Assembly (NCBI GenBank): GCA_031271245.1
Contig: JAISWC010000277.1
Location: 1-8,164, forward strand
DNA: 8,164 bases
DNA from: Tannerella sp.
Lineage (GTDB): Bacteria; Bacteroidota; Bacteroidia; Bacteroidales; Tannerellaceae
Direction of reading: 5' to 3'
Positions 5,644 through 8,164 of the stretch are shown here, one piece after another. How positions within the stretch are numbered: the first letter of the stretch is position 1; every line of letters begins with the position of its first letter. A program made the translations under genes and the position numbers. The notes below the pieces were generated by a model. The model was not told the origin of the DNA and did no database searches. It was given only the letters and a program-made list of their open reading frames with translations.

Positions 5644-7695
5644 ATGGAAACGAAAGGAACAATTGGGGTAACAAGTGAAAACATTTTCCCCGTAATAAAG
5701 AAATTCCTGTACAGCGATCACGAGATTTTTCTCCGTGAAGTGGTGTCGAATGCGATCGATGCTACCCAGAAGTTGAAAACATTGGCTTCGGTAGGCGAAT
5801 TTAAAGGTGAACTGGGCGACCTGACCATCCGGATCAAGGTGGACGGCGACAAGTTGATTATATCCGACCGGGGAATCGGGATGACTGCGGAAGAAATTGA
5901 CAGGTACATCAACCAGATTGCCTTCTCCGGAGCGGAAGAGTTTGTGGAAAAATACAAAAACGACGTGGCAGCGATGATCGGCCATTTCGGTCTGGGATTC
6001 TATTCGTCGTTTATGGTTTCGAAAAAGGTGGAAATCGTCACCAAATCCAGTAGGGAAGGCGCCGTACCGATGAAATGGAGCTGCGAAGGTACGCCGGCGT
6101 TTGAACTGGCCGAAACGGAAAAGGCCGACCGGGGTACGGACATTATCCTCCACATTGATGACGAAAACAAAGAGTTTCTCGAAAAACAGCGAATTACGTC
6201 GCTGCTGACTAAATATTGCCGTTACCTGCCCGTTCCGATTGCCTTCGGAAAAAAACAGGAATGGAAAGACGGAAAATATGTGGATACGGAGGAAGATCAC
6301 ATTATCAACGAGATTCAACCGGCCTGGGTGCGCAAACCCAGTGAACTGAAAGAGGAAGACTACCTGAAATTTTACCAGGAGCTGTATCCGATGAGCGACG
6401 AACCGCTGTTCCGGATTCACCTGAACGTAGACCATCCCTTCCATTTGACAGGGATACTCTATTTCCCGCGGATCAAGAGCAACCTTGATATTCACCGGAA
6501 TAAAATACAGTTATACTGTAATCAGGTGTTTGTGACGGATTCGGTGGAAGGCATTGTGCCTGAATTTTTGACCCTGCTGCACGGTGTACTTGATTCGCCG
6601 GATATTCCGTTGAATGTTTCGCGTTCGTATCTCCAGAACGACCAGAATGTAAAGAAAATTTCGACGCATATCACCAAGAAAGTGGCCGACCGTCTGGAAG
6701 AAATTTTCAAGTCCGACCGTCCGCAGTATGAAAAGAAATGGGACAGCCTGAAGCTGTTCATTCAGTACGGCATGTTGAGCGAGGAGAAATTCTACGACCG
6801 CGCCGTTAAATTTGCCCTGCTGAAGGATGTAGACGATGCGTATTTCACGCTGGACGAATATCGGAAGTTGATCGGGGAAAATCAGACCGACAAGGATGGC
6901 ACACTGGTATACCTGTACACAACCAGTAAAAACGACCAGTACAGCTATATCCAGGCAGCGAAAGAGAAAGGATACAGTGTGTTGATCATGGACGGGCAGC
7001 TGGATGCGCACGTGATTGGCCAACTGGAGCAAAAACAGGAAAAAGTGCGTTTCGTCAGAGTCGACAGCGACACAATCGACAGACTGATACAGAAAGCCGA
7101 CAGTCAGGCGGTTCAACTGAATGAGGAACAGCAAACGACCTTGCGGGAAATCTTCAAAAGTCAATTCCCGACCCTCGAAAAGACGGAGTTTAATGTAGCC
7201 TTCGAGACGCTGGGCGAGCAGGCCGGTCCGGTCATGCTGACACAAAGCGAATACATGCGCCGGATGCGCGACATGTCGGCCATGCAGCCGGGCATGGCTT
7301 TCTACGGAGATATTCCGGACAGTTACAACTTAGTGCTGAATACCGATCATTCGCTGGTAAAGCATATCCTGGCAGACGGAGAAAAAGCCTGTGCCGAACA
7401 GTTGCAACCGATTCTTGCCGACCTGAAAGGCTGGGAAGCGCGTCAGTCCGACCTTCGCGAAGCGCAGAACAAAAAGAAACCGGACGAGGTCACGTCTGCC
7501 GAAAAGGAAGACATGACGAATACGAACAAAAAACTGGATGAACTGCGCGAACAGCGTAATGTGATTCTGGCCGGATATGCCGCCGGTAATCCCCTGGTCG
7601 GCCAGTTGATCGACCTGGCTCTGCTGGGTAACGGCCTCCTGAAAGGCGAACCGTTGAGCCGCTTCATCCGGCGAAGCGTCGAATTGATTCAATAA
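5644..7695 (+). CDS. htpG: molecular chaperone HtpG (bacterial Hsp90)
   Basis: The 683-residue protein is a full-length HtpG, a homodimeric cytoplasmic ATP-dependent chaperone that remodels client proteins with DnaK. The GHKL ATPase fold is clear: EVVSNAIDAT with Glu32 and Asn36, DRGIGM (75-80), and the lid motif GHFGLGFYSSF (113-123). The middle domain contains FPRIKSNLDIHRNKIQLYCN and IPLNVSRSYLQND, where Arg327 is the expected ATP-contacting arginine. The usual Glu after NVSR in Proteobacteria is Ser here, which I recall as normal for Bacteroidetes. The C-terminal dimerisation part ends with NPLVGQLIDLALLG and RFIRRSVELIQ. Length agrees with Bacteroides homologues. The ATG at 5644 matches the family start. 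It lies 87 bases after clpC, separated by a terminator, so independent expression is expected. No strong terminator follows the stop. Confidence 0.96.
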   Translation: METKGTIGVTSENIFPVIKKFLYSDHEIFLREVVSNAIDATQKLKTLASVGEFKGELGDLTIRIKVDGDKLIISDRGIGMTAEEIDRYINQIAFSGAEEFVEKYKNDVAAMIGHFGLGFYSSFMVSKKVEIVTKSSREGAVPMKWSCEGTPAFELAETEKADRGTDIILHIDDENKEFLEKQRITSLLTKYCRYLPVPIAFGKKQEWKDGKYVDTEEDHIINEIQPAWVRKPSELKEEDYLKFYQELYPMSDEPLFRIHLNVDHPFHLTGILYFPRIKSNLDIHRNKIQLYCNQVFVTDSVEGIVPEFLTLLHGVLDSPDIPLNVSRSYLQNDQNVKKISTHITKKVADRLEEIFKSDRPQYEKKWDSLKLFIQYGMLSEEKFYDRAVKFALLKDVDDAYFTLDEYRKLIGENQTDKDGTLVYLYTTSKNDQYSYIQAAKEKGYSVLIMDGQLDAHVIGQLEQKQEKVRFVRVDSDTIDRLIQKADSQAVQLNEEQQTTLREIFKSQFPTLEKTEFNVAFETLGEQAGPVMLTQSEYMRRMRDMSAMQPGMAFYGDIPDSYNLVLNTDHSLVKHILADGEKACAEQLQPILADLKGWEARQSDLREAQNKKKPDEVTSAEKEDMTNTNKKLDELREQRNVILAGYAAGNPLVGQLIDLALLGNGLLKGEPLSRFIRRSVELIQ

Positions 7696-7730
7696 AAGGC
7701 GCAGGATAGTTTTGTGCATGATGATAGAAG

Positions 7731-7829
7731 GGTAGTTAGTGGTTGGTGGTTAGCAGATTACAATCCGGCAATGTCGACAAGGGAAAAGTACAGTACTTAT
7801 TTCCGGACAACTACTAACTACCAACTACC
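7731..7829. repeat. nested inverted repeat built from heptamer units
   Basis: The left arm 7731-7751 consists of TTRGTGG-like seven-base units, and the right arm 7809-7829 is its near complement. As RNA, 20 of 21 positions pair if G-U is allowed (three wobbles, one A-C mismatch). The loop contains a second hairpin, GGAAAAGTAC with GTACTTATTTCC around a single A (7783-7804, two-base bulge), and the dispersed repeat copy B. There is no T-run after it. It may be a small non-autonomous element or may serve as the 3' end structure of the htpG mRNA. Confidence 0.6.
7761..7809. repeat. dispersed intergenic repeat, copy B
   Basis: Forty-nine bases match copy A at 2871-2926 in direct orientation (42 of 46 aligned bases, three single-base gaps, and lacking the 10-base insertion of copy A). 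This copy lies in the loop of the heptamer inverted repeat, 65 bases after the htpG stop. The AAGTAC-A-GTACTT palindrome (7786-7798) is complete here and disturbed in copy A. Confidence 0.7.
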
Positions 7830-7867
7830 TGTTTATGTTCCGTACGTAGACAAATCATTGAATTACC

Positions 7868-8104
7868 TTCACGGGGCTTTATCTGATATTCAATCTGTTC
7901 ATCCGAAAGATTATCGTAGCGTTGCAGTATCAAAATCCTGAACATCAGCACATAGTCGTATCACGGACGACCGCCTTCGCCTTTCGGAGCTTTATAGAAT
8001 TCTGTTTCGAGCAAAGTCCTGAATTTCTCAAAATCAACACCTGCACTTAGCCTTTCGAGCGGGTCGCCCAAATTACTGATTTTACTTAACCCACATTGCA
8101 GCAT
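7868..8104 (-). pseudogene. decayed 5' fragment of an IS5-family-like transposase (DUF772-type N-terminus)
   Basis: From the ATG at 8104-8102 on the minus strand the frame reads MLQCGLSKISNLGDPLERL, then VDFEKFRTLLE, then KGEGGRP, an in-frame TGA at 7963-7961, then YDYVLMFRILILQRY and NLSDEQIEYQIK. This order is typical of the N-terminal helical domain of IS5-family transposases, where a residue such as Pro normally replaces the stop. Similarity fades after about codon 76 (near 7877), where DRLSFMRFL-like sequence is expected and only a scrambled remnant is seen. The DDE catalytic domain is missing. The left end lies just next to the heptamer inverted repeat at 7731-7829. The other end of the element should lie near or beyond 8110-8164, which shows a short AACTG/CAGTT inverted repeat (8115-8132) but no clear IS terminus. 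Confidence 0.75.
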
Positions 8105-8164
8105 TTCCACCTCGAACTGTTAAACTTCAGTTAAAAACAGACGATTTTTGCCTGGAATTTTTCA

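Noticed and set aside
5617..7719. Several minus-strand frames opposite htpG (5617-6495, 6511-7245, 7330-7719)
   Set aside because: They are antisense shadows of htpG with no start signals or domains.
7714..7941. Plus-strand frame of 75 codons after htpG
   Set aside because: It is made of the heptamer arms, the dispersed repeat and the antisense of the transposase relic, so it is not a plausible gene.
1..8164. Defence system, CRISPR array, tRNA or rRNA genes
   Set aside because: No repeat-spacer pattern, no tRNA-like cloverleaf and no defence-type gene were seen on either strand.

Overview
The window reads as a stretch of a Bacteroidales chromosome (Bacteroidetes). The clues are promoters of the Bacteroidetes type (TTTG at -33, TAnnTTTG-like at -7), A-rich leaders mostly without a strong Shine-Dalgarno sequence, ClpC and HtpG proteins that look like the Bacteroides/Parabacteroides versions, a membrane-anchored LytTR regulator, and a glycoside hydrolase lipoprotein of the GH106 type. 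I cannot name the genus.

Layout. Bases 1-1272 (minus) hold the N-terminal half of a secreted GH106-like glycosidase that runs off the left edge. Bases 1273-1936 are an AT-rich divergent intergenic region with no convincing protein gene. It carries three plus-strand terminator-like hairpins and a compact fold at about 1612-1720 that may be a small RNA or attenuator. Bases 1937-2854 (+) encode a four-helix membrane protein with a C-terminal LytTR DNA-binding domain. Bases 3022-5556 (+) encode a ClpC-type AAA+ unfoldase, closed by a strong terminator. Bases 5644-7695 (+) encode the Hsp90 homologue HtpG. Bases 7696-8164 hold a nested inverted repeat and the decayed 5' end of an IS5-family-like transposase on the minus strand.

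How the genes work together. ClpC (unfolding for ClpP) and HtpG (chaperone) form a protein-quality-control pair. Each has its own promoter region, and a terminator separates them. The LytTR gene upstream may be an independent regulator. Three plus-strand promoters (lytTR gene, clpC, htpG) share an extended -33 motif TTTGCCGG. In front of clpC and htpG, but not the lytTR gene, the same bases also form a GG-N10-GC sigma-54-like -24/-12 element. This is the most interesting regulatory signal in the window.

A second unexpected signal is a roughly 50-nt dispersed repeat. One copy lies between the lytTR gene and clpC, the other downstream of htpG inside a heptamer-built inverted repeat. I see no defence island, CRISPR array, tRNA, rRNA or intact mobile element.
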